Assembly (NCBI GenBank): GCA_032718475.1
Contig: JAUCBJ010001066.1
Location: forward strand, 1 to 64,000
Source: Nemertoderma westbladi
Lineage: Eukaryota > Xenacoelomorpha > Nemertodermatida > Nemertodermatidae
DNA length: 64,000 nucleotides
Direction of reading: 5' to 3'
The first letter of the stretch is position 1. Each line of letters starts with the position of its first letter. A program made the translations under genes and the position numbers. Shown in pieces: positions 1-10,470 of this stretch. The notes under the pieces were generated by a model that made no database searches, was not told the DNA's origin, and saw only the letters and a program-made list of their open reading frames with translations.

Positions 1-1080
1 TGTTAGGCCTACTTTACATTCAGACTGGCCGGTGACAGGGTGATGCATCCTACTGTCCTAGCAGCCCAGTGGTGGTATTGCCTATCTGCCTATGTGTCGG
101 TATAGCAGAAAATTTCCACCCCCCTAAAAATTCACCTCCCGTCCCGGTTCCGGTTAAAATTCCCTAGTGTATTTTCACCCCCTGGCTGCCTGGTTAGAAT
201 TCACTAGGGCATTTAACCAGGGGAGACAAAACTAGGGGTGTAATTTCATTGTGAAATTTAATCCTGTAATAGTAATCCCCCTCAGCCTCGCCTCAGTCTG
301 TCAGTGTAAAATTCGTTAAATTAGATTTCAATCTATATACCTGTCCGGTACATGTATACCGGTAAGCCTACAGTTCTGCAGTTAAACGAACAGACGACCA
401 CAGATACCTTTAGAACACAGACAAACGATTTGTAGGCATGTAGGCTATATAATAAAGTACTGCCAGCCTGCTGTATTGTAGAAGACTGGGCTTGATGAAG
501 TCACATTCCAGGATGCAAACCACCATTGAACCACACACAATTTTTCAGCCGCGCAATATTGGACAAAGACAATAGGCTATACCGCGCATGAACCGAAAAA
601 ATGCCCACACCAAGTAATTCGATTTAGTAGGCTAGGAGGTAGGTATAATACACACACTGACACAAAGTAAATCGATGTACTGTCAGACTGTAGTTTAATG
701 AATAGTGCGTTCTTATTTTATAACTTTTTTTATTATCTATTATAATTTTTAACGTTCATTGAGGTGCCTATGTAATTAACTCATAGGCCTACTTAACAGC
801 TTAACCCTGCCCGGTATGGTAAAAAATTATCCTTCACCGGTAACATGGGGTATTTTTATACCCCAAATTGATAAGACATTTTAAGTAACATTAAACAGAA
901 AAACACTTGCAATCCCCCTCCCAGAATTTGCCAAATGGTGAAAAAATAAGTTGTGAATTTTTTTTTTCAATTTGGTTGAAGTCTACCCAACGCTCAATGC
1001 CACAAAAATTATCCCACTACAATCGCGATCATCGTTAACGTCGCGATGGGCCGTTTTGCAACAAGATACTATCATAGCGA
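1..1080. other. AT-rich non-coding DNA, no gene recognised
   Basis: No reading frame here resembles a protein. The stretch holds short GGCCTA/ACCGGT-type motifs and an 18-bp palindrome at 847-864 (GGGGTA, T-rich centre, TACCCC) that recurs exactly at 1664-1681. The recurrence suggests both are parts of one dispersed repeat. Confidence 0.5.
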
Positions 1081-1139
1081 AGCATTAGCTGTGAGAGTGT
1101 TTCTCATTTTAGGTTTTTTAGTGGTGTTATGGGTCAAGT

Positions 1140-1690
1140 ACACCCTGAAGTATACCATTGCAGTTCCAATAAGCATAAAATGAGTCCAATACCACCACTA
1201 AAAGTCAACAAAGTGATATATATATACATACAGATATATCACCTCGCAATAGCACAAGATCTTGAATTGTAATATGAAATATACACCATGACTGCAAAAG
1301 TACTGATGATTTGGTCATAAAATGTGATTATTGTCCAACTAAATTATACATTGCAGTTTCAATGAACCCAAAATGAGACCCAAAAGGCCAGAGCACCTCT
1401 AAGAAAGCCTACACAATAAGAATTATTCACATATACTTAGCAATCTATCGCATCGCGATTAGGCCGAAGTCTTGGGTTGTGAAATACAGGGTACAGGCCA
1501 TACACAATACAGTAGCTTCATAATACTGATAATTTGGTCTTAAAAGACAAAGTTAAAACATGCCTCTAGCTGTCTAGTAGGCCTACAACTAAATCGACCA
1601 TTGTGGTTCCAATGAAACCAAAATGAGTCACAAAGCACCACTAAGCGAGCACCATAACGTTATGGGGTATTTTTATACCCCATCTTACCT
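1140..1690. repeat. Imperfect long-period repeat, about 3 copies
   Basis: Three related segments, near 1150-1200, 1340-1400 and 1585-1640, share the pattern 'ACTAAAT..ACCATTGCAGTTCCAATGAACCCAAAATGAG', followed by 'CACCACTAAG' or a variant. Spacing is roughly 190-250 bp. The shared core also resembles the arms of the foldback elements at 1896-2971 and 4868-5217, so these are probably relics of one repeat family. A perfect 14-bp palindrome, CCATAACGTTATGG, lies at 1652-1665. Confidence 0.5.
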
Positions 1691-1895
1691 AACTAAGTTG
1701 TTTTCAAATTAAGGGCCCATAACATTTTTCATAAACAAAATTTTATGGGTTTGACCCCCACAATCGTTAGATTACAAGTTTTTTGGAAGATACTATGAAG
1801 TTGGACATACATAATATGAGAGATTGTCGAAAAATATCAAAAGTAATCCCCTTGGGGTTTTATTTTACCCCACGTTACCGGGGGAGGGTTAATAA

Positions 1896-2971
1896 CCCTT
1901 GTGCTCTCTTTGATGTCATTTTTGACCCATCCACCATCGGAGATTTAAACTTACACAATTTTATCACACTTCGATATTTTATCTCGAAATTTTGTGACTT
2001 TTATTATTTTATAGTACCGGTACAGTACTTGTCAATTAGAAAAACAAAAATGTAAAAATTTGCAAGGTCTATTCAATTTTACAATTTGAACACATATTGT
2101 GCAGTTGTGTTTGAGGTCAAATTTGACCTCATCATCTGATCATGTCATGCAGTCATGTCTGCATGTTTTGTACCTGTACCATTCAATATCAACTTTAAAA
2201 TTTTTTTTCGAATTTCAACTTAGTTCGCAAATCAGATCTGCAGATGTCATCAAATGAGCCCAAACTTCGATAGATACCAAAATTTTGATTTAGGGATGAC
2301 AGGAAATATTCTGACAGGCACATGGTCAGTTCCCGCTCTTGGTGCAAGTGAATCTATTCCCCATTTTTGTGATGATCAACTGGTAGTATTCCTACTGCAT
2401 TGATATTATGCTCATTAGAACCGCAATGACCGATTTAGTTGGTGTAGACACCTTCAAAACAAGCGAAGAGCGAATAGTTTTGAGATATTTCTCAGGTATT
2501 TGTCAATAGGCTACTCAATATCGCATCAAGGCGCTAATGTTGACTTGTGCCAGACTCCCGGACTTCACATTTTCTGCAATATCTCAAAAACTATTCGCTC
2601 TATGCTTGTTTTGAAGGTGTCTACACCAACTAAATCGGTCATTGCGGTTCTAATGAGCACAATATAATATCAATGCAGTAGGAATACTAGAAGTTGATCA
2701 TCACAAAAATGGGGAATATGACTCACTTGCGCCAAGGGCGGGAACTGGCCATGACTCAATGAGTCTGTGGGAACATTTCTAGCGTCTTCCCCAAATCAAA
2801 ATTTTAGTAACTATCGAAGTTTGGGCCCAATTGATGACATCTGATGTGCAAACTGAGTTGAAATTCGACAAAAAGTTTTTTTGGACCACCCTACCTCATT
2901 TACATGAGGTCAAAATTGACCTCAAAGGAATCATATGTTTGAGAAACGAAGGGGTACACACTACACAAGGG
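1896..2971. mobile_element. Foldback (long inverted-repeat) element with piggyBac-like ends
   Basis: The two halves are inverted copies of each other. For example, 2242-2272 (GATGTCATC..AACTTCGATAG) is mirrored by 2816-2846, and the arms can be followed through 2430-2490 and 2585-2650 to a central spacer near 2500-2580. The outer ends are CCCTTGTG at 1896-1903 and CACAAGGG at 2964-2971. The right end is followed by TTAA and the left end is preceded by ATAA. A CCC-starting terminus beside TTAA is the pattern of piggyBac-type elements; the left TTAA would have to be mutated by one base. There is no transposase frame, so it is non-autonomous. The 90-aa and 63-aa frames inside are not credible genes. 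Confidence 0.6.
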
Positions 2972-3284
2972 TTAATAAATAGATCAGTAGATAGATTCTT
3001 TATTAAAAAATGTATAAAATAAATGTATAAATTTCCAGCACTGGCAGACTGGTCTGCTGGTATTGTAGTAGGCTACAGACTACAGTGGGCTCTATTCTAT
3101 ATGGCATATTGACAAAAAGCGCGCCACATGGGTTCTGCTAAAACGAAAAGCACCAGCCATGACATTCAATGCGCGCCAACCATTCGCCAAGAAAGAAATT
3201 TTGCAATTATTAGGTACTTGACTGTATTATATTGTAATAATTTATCAGTTTATACTGCAGCAGACCTACAGTATTAAAATAATA

Positions 3285-3660
3285 AAAGGCGAGCGTAGCG
3301 AGCAAAGAAAATTTGCAGAAATATTAAGATTAATTCAGTATTAGTCAGATAGTAGGTCATAGGTCAACCAACTGTTTTTAAATACAGATGTCATTTAATT
3401 GCGAGCGAGAAAATTTTAACATTAATTAGTAGGCCAACCAACTGTTTTTAAATATAGAATATGATTATGGATTAAATTGAGAGCGTAGCGAGCATGAGAA
3501 TGTTTTTTTATATTGGTTTGAACAAATGAAACATGTCACAGACTCATTTAGGTTAATAAACAGAGTAGAGTAGCCTAATATGGAAATTGAAATAATGGAT
3601 ATGAGTAGAATATAATTTCAGACGCGAGTGAAGCGAGCGAAAATTTTTAACTCTTTTTAA
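3285..3660. repeat. Tandem repeat of about 110-140 bp, degenerate
   Basis: The element 'GAGCGTAGCGAGC.. AAAATTTTAA' occurs near 3293, 3400, 3480 and 3625. The linking text 'CCAACCAACTGTTTTTAAATA' occurs near 3365 and 3433. Arms are diverged and no coding potential is apparent. Confidence 0.5.
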
Positions 3661-3731
3661 ACATACTGATATAATTTCAAGTATAGAGTGGATATGTTGC
3701 CAGTGCATTGCTACTGTTACATGACATACAT

Positions 3732-3850
3732 CTGTCCATATGCGCGCCACACGACCATGTATGTTGCTCTTCGCCAGGATCCTCAATGCGATCCACACGA
3801 CCTTGTTGCTCCGCGCCAGGATCGGTAATGCGCGCCACATATGTTGAGCA
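3732..3850. repeat. Short tandem duplication, about 50 bp unit
   Basis: Two and a partial third unit of the form 'TGCGCGCCACACGACC..TTGTTGCTC..CGCCAGGATC' lie side by side. The small frames in this stretch are by-products of the repeat. Confidence 0.5.
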
Positions 3851-4271
3851 AACTCTACATAAATTCCAACCTGAGGCACTATTGCTGTTTTCATTTTAAC
3901 AATGCATCTCATTTTGCACGCACTTTACTGCTTTAACTTTTTTACACCTCATCCGCGCACTTTCAGACTTTATGACTTTAGATATTTTGTCCAGATTACC
4001 GGGAACTGTTCTGCTGTTGGTGTTTTTCACACATTTCCGGTTCTGCGCACTATTTCAAATCCGTGCACAACGCCTTGCGATTTTAGCACTATATTCTGAT
4101 ATTTGCAGCCTGGGTCCCTCACACTGTCACATGCCCAATATTTAATAAGATGGAAATGGGGAACAGAACATATGGGGTTTTCACTAGAGGGAGCTGAAAT
4201 ACACAAGGGAAAATTACACCGGGAGTAAGAATACACTCTTGACATACACCTTACTGCCTTACCTTAACCGT

Positions 4272-4666
4272 TGCAGTTAGTAAACGACCGGTTAACCGGG
4301 CCGGGTTCAAACCCGGGCCGGGTTCAAACCCGGGCCGGGTTTGGGTGACCCGGAACAAGACCCGGCAAAAGAGACGCCGGGTACCGGGTTTTATCAAAAT
4401 TAAGCAATTTGCGTGAATGAGAATGACAAGTCTGTTTGACATGCCTATGCCCTATATACGTAGGTACCAGTACACAAAGTTGCCCAAAGCAGTAGGTAGT
4501 CAGGTAGTAGAAGCATCTTCTTACATTTTATATCATTTTTTTTCTTTTGATTTATCATTTTTTTTCGATTTTTTTAGAAGTAGACCCGGACCTGGACCAT
4601 GCCTTTTTGAGACAGACCCGGAACCGGACCCGGCAAAATGTTCGACCCGGTCGTTTACTAGTTGCA
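4272..4666. mobile_element. Non-autonomous terminal-inverted-repeat element, GC-rich arms
   Basis: TGCAGTTAGTAAACGACCGG at 4272-4291 is the inverse of the segment near 4647-4666 with two or three mismatches. Both arms continue inward with repeated CCGGGTTC/GACCCGG blocks. The left arm has two perfect CCGGGTTCAAACCCGG palindromes in tandem near 4297-4330. No transposase is present. A hAT-type MITE is one possibility, but I could not define an 8-bp target duplication. The 142-aa frame across it is not a gene I can support. Confidence 0.5.
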
Positions 4667-4867
4667 GTGTTCTGTTCAGTATACCGGTTGCCGGTAAAAT
4701 TATATCCTATAAAAAGCTGAAGCTATATGCTGATATGTTGTCTCGTTGTCAGGTTGTTGCGATTGGAGTTATTGTTCTTATGTCAGTACCGGTATGTGCT
4801 TTAGTTATAGTGCGTATATTAGTACATGGGCATGCCACTGCCTGACTGTGCAACTCAGACATTCTAG

Positions 4868-5217
4868 CATTCGAATTGCAATGACTGAATGATAGATTTC
4901 TGGATTTAGTGAGAGTAGACACCTTCAATACGAAAGTGGAGTGATTATTTCTCGAGCAATTCTGCAAAATATTTAGTCCGCTTCACTGCCTTAATCCAAT
5001 ATCAGAATCATTACAGTATTAGTTCTCGAGATATTGTAAAAAATGTTTAGGTTGGTTTGATAAATGTGATTATTGAATTGATGTTGAGATTAGTCGCCTA
5101 TATGACAGTATGATAAGCGTACCGGTGCATTTTATTAAATATCTCGAGAAGTGATCGTTTTGAAGGTGTGTCTTTTCTACTACTCCCACAAACTTGATAA
5201 TTGCGGTTTCAATGGGC
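4868..5217. mobile_element. Second, diverged foldback element
   Basis: The left arm (TGCAATGACTGAAT..GTAGACACCTTCAATACGAAAG..TCTCGAG) is mirrored by the right arm near 5150-5217 (CTCGAGAAGTGATCGTTTTGAAGGTGTGTC..ATTGCGGTTTCAATG). The arms match those of the foldback at 1896-2971 (ACACCTTCAAAAC and ATTGCGGTTCTAATG), so the two belong to one family. No reading frame is inside. Confidence 0.5.
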
Positions 5218-6056
5218 CTATTTTTGAAGTTGGGAAAGGAATTGGAAGCATTTAAAATGCCTCTCTGATACTCCTATATCATCAGTATATTGCGTATCGA
5301 GTTGTTGCGGCCAAAACCTTTTGTAGAACATTTCGAAAATAAATATATTTTCGTTTTGAAGGTTTCTAGCTACCAATCTACCCCTACAGCCCTACTACCC
5401 CCAGCCCACAATATCGGTCATTGCTGCATTGTGGTCCGAGTGGTGTAAGATCATTGCAAGTTGCAACAGATCATTACCAGAAATCGGCAGAGGGTTGTAG
5501 CTTGGGTGTAGTGCAGATATGTTGCCACATGACTGGAACTAATTCCTCTCATTTTAAAGAGAATTTTGAAAAGCAAATTGAATGATATTGCTGTATTGAT
5601 CATGAATCATCATGATCACACAATTTTGTAGGCCTTCACTTTGCTGTATTTAATGTAGGCCTATTGTATTTTGTTTTTCCTACTGGGTATGTATTTTATT
5701 CTTTTCAACTCTTTTATTTCCTATTTACTTTAACTAGTTCCAGTATATGTTACAGTGGTTATTGATATTTCTGGTACCAATATACTGATGCCAGGATACA
5801 TAACCTTGCTGCCTTGGTAAAGCTAAATGTTGTTAAGTTACAGTACCGGTATACATTGAGACAGTTGAGACAGGTACCGGTATCTCTACTACTACAGTAC
5901 AGAGTATAAGATAAATACGTATAAATACTGTATAAGATAAAACGCGGGACTAGGACCTAGGATTATAAAACAAACAATTTATATACACAATATTTTATAT
6001 ATGCTTTGCTTATTGAATATTGGTTATAATTTTATTCTTCACTTAAACACATAAAA
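5218..6056. other. Region upstream of the hnRNP U-like gene
   Basis: AT-rich with no recognised gene. It must contain the promoter and 5' UTR of the hnRNP U-like gene, but I see no diagnostic TATA or initiator element whose placement I could defend. Confidence 0.4.
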
Positions 6057-8351
6057 ATGGCTGATATCGATGTAAATAAAATGAAAGTAGCCGAGTTGCG
6101 GGAAATGCTTTCTCAACAGGGTGTCGAGACGCCAAAAAATATGAAGAAAGCCGAGTTGTTGACAAAGCTGCGACGCTCGTTGGGTCAGGAGAACGGTGAA
6201 GGGGACGTTGCTGATGTGTCCATGGAGGAGGAACCTTCAAAGCAACCGGAAGAGCAACCAACTCCAGAGGGAGTTCAACCAACTCCGGAGGGAACTCCTG
6301 TTGCAGATACAGTGCAGCAAATGGATGCGCATATAGATGGCAACGTGCAATCCGCTGAGGCTGCGGCCGCGGCCCCAGAACCTGCTGAAACTGTAACGGA
6401 ACCGGTTCAAAGCACAGAAACTGAAGCGGTTGATCCCGTGGAAAGTAAAACGGAATCTGTTGAAACAGAAAGTAAAACAGTTGTCGATGATACAACTACT
6501 AATTCTGTCGAGGCAGATACGAGTAAGCCGGTAGTTCCTCCTACATTGGAACTCCTCGATGTTAAAGCAACGGACGAAGGCTATGTCGGTAGCGGGAAGC
6601 GTGACAACGAAGAAGTTAACGAAGAAACACCACCGAGTAAACGATCCCGTGCAGATGACGAAGAGGAAGACAAAGAAGAGGAGGATGAGGATAAAGAGGA
6701 TGATAAAGAGAGTGTTGTTGACGACGAACACAACCTTGATCTTCCAAACAACGAGGAGCACGTTGAGTTAGACCGATACACGTCGGATCTACACTTTTCG
6801 ATTGGCTCCAATGGTGTCACGGCTTCTCCGCTTGTAGACGACGGGTTCGTCTACATGTACGCCGGTGGCCGCGCTACTTACGGGGTCGTCGCGGGGAAGT
6901 TCGCCTTCGAGGTGAAGATAATTGATAAGCTGGGAGTGGAGAAGCAACTCCCATGGGAGGAGGTACACCGACATGGAGCCCGGGTGGGGGTCGCCGTGGC
7001 AGCAGCGGGGAACCAGCTGGGCGAGGAGCCCGGAAGTTTCGGATACGATTCCCTCGCCAAGGGGTGTAGCGCTGAGCGGAAGTTCTTCGAGTACGGACAT
7101 CTCTACGGGGACGGTGACGTAGTCGGTTGCTATGTGGATGCCTCTGGGGATAACATCACTGTCGAGTACACACTCAATGGAGAGGCTTTCCATTGCGGGG
7201 TCTGCCACTCGTTTAAGCGATCCGACCTTCCCGGGGATTCCCAAGCGTTGTTCCCAGCGATTATGTTGAAGAATTTCTCCGCGGAGGTTAATTTCGGGAA
7301 TCTGGATGAGCCGTGGTTCCCTCCGCTAGAGGGCTACACATTCATCGCGAAGCTGCCGCTAGAGGAGCGCGTTCGGGGTGCGCAGTGCCCGGGCTCGAAG
7401 AAGGACTGCCGCGTCATAGCGACCATGGGGTTGCCTAGTAGCGGGAAGAGTTGCTGGGCTACGGAGTTCGCCAAGGAGAACCCGGAGTTCGGGGTGATCG
7501 GGTTCGGGCAGGCGGTGCAACGGATGGCGATCCTCGGGATCCCGCGACGGAAGAACTGGGCGGGGAAGTGGGACGTCCTCATAGCGGCAGCCAATAACGC
7601 CGTCAATCGTATCGTAGACATCGCCGCCCATCGCAATCGCAACCTGATCCTCGATCAGTCAAGTGTAAACGCGGGGATGTGCACTCGGAAACTGCGTCCG
7701 TTCGCGGGGTTCCATCGCAAGATCGTGGTTATTATACCCAGCGAGGACTTGTACAAGGAGAGGGTCACCCGGCACCAGGAGTCCGAGGGCCGCTCGGCTG
7801 GGGAGAACAGTATCCTGGACGCCAAGGCTAACTTCAGCGCTCCCAAGGTGAACAGAGTCGTGAAGGAGGTTGAATACATCGGAGCGGATAATCCAGAGGA
7901 AGCGGAGGCCAGGATAGGGGAGTTCAATAAGCAGGCCAAGGAGAAGGGGTTCGAGAGGCACAGGGATGTTAGGAAATGGGGGCGTGGGGGGAATAGAGGG
8001 GGCAGACAATGGGGGGGAGGGGAGAAGGGGGGCAACCGAGGTGGCGGGGGGAAAAGTGGCGGAGGGCCAAAGTGGGGGGCATGGCCGCAGATCGGTGGGG
8101 GGCGCAATTACGGAGGAGGTGGATGGGGAAGTGGGGGGCAGTATGGGTATCCGCCCCCACCACCACCACCCCCTCACGGGGGTTACTACCAGGGGGGATA
8201 CGCCGGGGGTTATAGCAGCTATTATGGGTCCTACCCGCAGGGGGGCTATTATCAACAGGCGCAGCAGCATGGAGGGGGGCATAACTACGGGTATGGGGGG
8301 CGCAGTGGAGGGGGGCATCAGTACGGCAGCCAGTATTACCAACAACGATAG
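6057..8351 (+). CDS. HNRNPU-like: hnRNP U-like RNA/DNA-binding protein (SAP-SPRY-P-loop-RGG)
   Basis: A 764-aa protein in one uninterrupted frame. Residues about 8-42 form a SAP domain (KVAELREMLSQQGVETP then KKAELL), a DNA/scaffold-attachment motif. Residues 45-235 are acidic and low-complexity, with a likely bipartite nuclear signal at 181-198 (KR..PPSKRSR). Residues about 240-425 form a SPRY domain. Residues about 452-600 form the kinase-like P-loop domain with Walker A GLPSSGKS (458-465) and a LDQSSVN motif (532-538). The rest is a G/RGG/GY-rich tail with an eight-proline run. This is the domain order and size of vertebrate hnRNP U/UL proteins (about 750-850 aa), nuclear factors in pre-mRNA processing and chromatin organisation. 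The ATG has an A at -3 and a G at +4. The family is clear; which paralogue (U, UL1 or UL2) is not. Absence of introns is unusual for the family. Confidence 0.93.
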   Translation: MADIDVNKMKVAELREMLSQQGVETPKNMKKAELLTKLRRSLGQENGEGDVADVSMEEEPSKQPEEQPTPEGVQPTPEGTPVADTVQQMDAHIDGNVQSAEAAAAAPEPAETVTEPVQSTETEAVDPVESKTESVETESKTVVDDTTTNSVEADTSKPVVPPTLELLDVKATDEGYVGSGKRDNEEVNEETPPSKRSRADDEEEDKEEEDEDKEDDKESVVDDEHNLDLPNNEEHVELDRYTSDLHFSIGSNGVTASPLVDDGFVYMYAGGRATYGVVAGKFAFEVKIIDKLGVEKQLPWEEVHRHGARVGVAVAAAGNQLGEEPGSFGYDSLAKGCSAERKFFEYGHLYGDGDVVGCYVDASGDNITVEYTLNGEAFHCGVCHSFKRSDLPGDSQALFPAIMLKNFSAEVNFGNLDEPWFPPLEGYTFIAKLPLEERVRGAQCPGSKKDCRVIATMGLPSSGKSCWATEFAKENPEFGVIGFGQAVQRMAILGIPRRKNWAGKWDVLIAAANNAVNRIVDIAAHRNRNLILDQSSVNAGMCTRKLRPFAGFHRKIVVIIPSEDLYKERVTRHQESEGRSAGENSILDAKANFSAPKVNRVVKEVEYIGADNPEEAEARIGEFNKQAKEKGFERHRDVRKWGRGGNRGGRQWGGGEKGGNRGGGGKSGGGPKWGAWPQIGGGRNYGGGGWGSGGQYGYPPPPPPPPHGGYYQGGYAGGYSSYYGSYPQGGYYQQAQQHGGGHNYGYGGRSGGGHQYGSQYYQQR

Positions 8352-8962
8352 CTGCACCACCCCAACAGATCAATGGATACTGTTAGTAGGTCGGTTAACT
8401 TGACTATTTTAATACTTTAAATGTACTTTTTTTTGAACTGGTAAACGGATGACTGATCACTGAAGGATCAGTTGCAGCCCCTACAGAACTCCTACGTAAT
8501 TCCTTTGGAATACCTAGCCTATTATGTCCGCTGCTAATAGTCTTAAAGCGATTATTCCGATACTTGATACGTTTCGTACAGACATTGACTCGCAATTGGG
8601 GCCACTTCTTTTTTTTTAGAACATCATCAGAAGCTTGCTCATCTCAGTATCACATTTTTGTTTATGTTTTTGATGTTTTCTAACGACGGATTTTGACTTT
8701 TCTGTTCGAATGCAGCACATCGATGTATTGTTATTATTTTTCAAACTTATTTTTACTTACATTAAGGTACATAAGTTATCTTTTACTCCAGTCGAAATAG
8801 AGTTTTGTCTAATTAGTGACTTTTTTTAATTTCAGTTTCTTGACCTTTCAAAATTTCTATAAATTTCTGTTATGACGAACTACTTATATCAAATATATCA
8901 TATAAAACTACTCGTGAAAATTGACTACGATCATCGTAGTTTGTAAATATATAAACGATATA

Positions 8963-8968
8963 AATAAA
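8963..8968 (+). terminator. Candidate polyadenylation signal of the hnRNP U-like gene
   Basis: An AATAAA lies about 610 bp after the stop codon. Further AATAAA copies occur at 9850-9855 and near 10800, so the site actually used is uncertain. Confidence 0.4.
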
Positions 8969-9153
8969 TGACTTGGCCTATTAAGAATTTGGTATATAAA
9001 TTTTAGACAATTTCTCACCTGGCCTTTTATGCGATGGTAATGTTATTTGCAACATGGCAATGTTAGTTTAGTTTCTTTCAGTAATTATCCTTTTACCGAT
9101 ATATTTTTTGTCTCATTTTTCACTTCCTTTTGTATAAATTCCTTGAACGAAAA

Positions 9154-9226
9154 ACATGAAACAGTTAGACACAGAAATACATGAAACAGTTAGACACAGA
9201 AATACATGAAACAGTTAGGCACAGAA
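9154..9226. repeat. 25-bp tandem repeat, 3 copies
   Basis: Three head-to-tail copies of a unit beginning ACATGAAACAGTTAGACACA. The third differs at one or two bases (GGCACAGAAC). Confidence 0.85.
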
Positions 9227-10341
9227 CTTCAGTCTTAATTTATTGAGTATCCATGAAGTCAAGTCATTATGTGAATCCCAGACACTAACTAATACTTGAG
9301 TTTGACCAACTTTGTTACTAAGTTATCCGTGATTGCTTTGATTTCAATTTAATTTCTTTGTTTTTAGTGTTTCTGATATAGTTGTTTTCCGATTCCAGTG
9401 CTTATTTATATGTTGCTGGTATGGTAACAATCTTGATGTTATATTATGTACTTTGCCTGATTGGGGGCCATTCCAACATTAATATTATTATTTGTTGTCC
9501 GTTTTTCCATGTACATTTTACACATATTTCCAGGAATCAAGGAGCACAATACACTTGTACACTTTAATTGTATTTTTCACATGGAAGAGGTTGCATTGCA
9601 CTAAATATTATTTACATTGTAACCAAGATTAGTCAATGTCTGGGACGTGATGACTGGCTGAATATGAAATTATTTCACTTTTTTATGCATTTAACATTAG
9701 TTTCAATTGGGTTCAATGGTGATAGGCTGGCCTATAAGAGTTTAATGTGTCAAATATTTTTTAAATATTGTTTTTTTAACAGTTAACGATTATTCTAACT
9801 TATAGGACCGAAACTTATATTAACGGAGTGTACCTAATAATACCTTTTGAATAAAATCAAATTTTAAACTTACAGCTGTTAATCAACCTCTCAGTTTTTA
9901 TTCAACAAATATATTTAAGCGACAGAAACATTCAGCTTGTCAACATTACATGTAGCGGAGAAAGTCTAAGCAGCATTAATCATTACATTACTAATAATAT
10001 GCGATATATCCACAAACATTAGTTTTTCAGTTCTGGTTATAATAAAAATGTTAAATATTAGCTCGATAATTTGCGTATTTTTTCAAGTTATGCCTGGTAC
10101 AATTTGATTTAATATTATTAGAGTATTATTGTAAAAATAATTATTGATAAGCTCATTGATAGAGATGAATATTATATATTTATGCACGCATACCGGTTTA
10201 CAATTTATGATTTTGTGCCCTTTTGCAAATTATATCTTGACATCGGATTATATACAATCATTGTCTTTGTCATTTTATAATTGATTAAAATCTACCTGCG
10301 TACAGGTTGTTTGTGGTGCGGATAGCATTGACCCCACAAAG

Positions 10342-10470
10342 CGCCCCAGCGACTGCGCCCCAACGACCGCGCCCCAACGACCGCACCCCAACGACCGCAC
10401 CCCAACGACCGCGCCCCAACGACCGCGCCCCAACGACCGCGCCCCAACGACCGCGCCCCAACGACCGCGC
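10342..10470. repeat. 14-bp GC-rich minisatellite, about 9 copies
   Basis: The unit GCCCCAACGACCGC is repeated head to tail about nine times; the first copy is slightly diverged and two carry ACC for GCC. The apparent proteins on the minus strand (repeats of RWGAVVGARSLG) arise only because the array is open in several frames. The array lies isolated in AT-rich DNA. Confidence 0.9.

Larger units (their letters stand above)
8352..10341. other. 3' flank of the hnRNP U-like gene, non-coding
   Basis: AT-rich, with no protein-like frame. It includes the presumed 3' UTR (about 8352-8990) and the short tandem repeat at 9154-9226. Confidence 0.5.

Noticed and set aside
6237-8373. Several long antisense ORFs across the hnRNP U-like gene
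   Set aside because: Shadows of a GC-rich, stop-poor coding region; the sense frame has clear domains.
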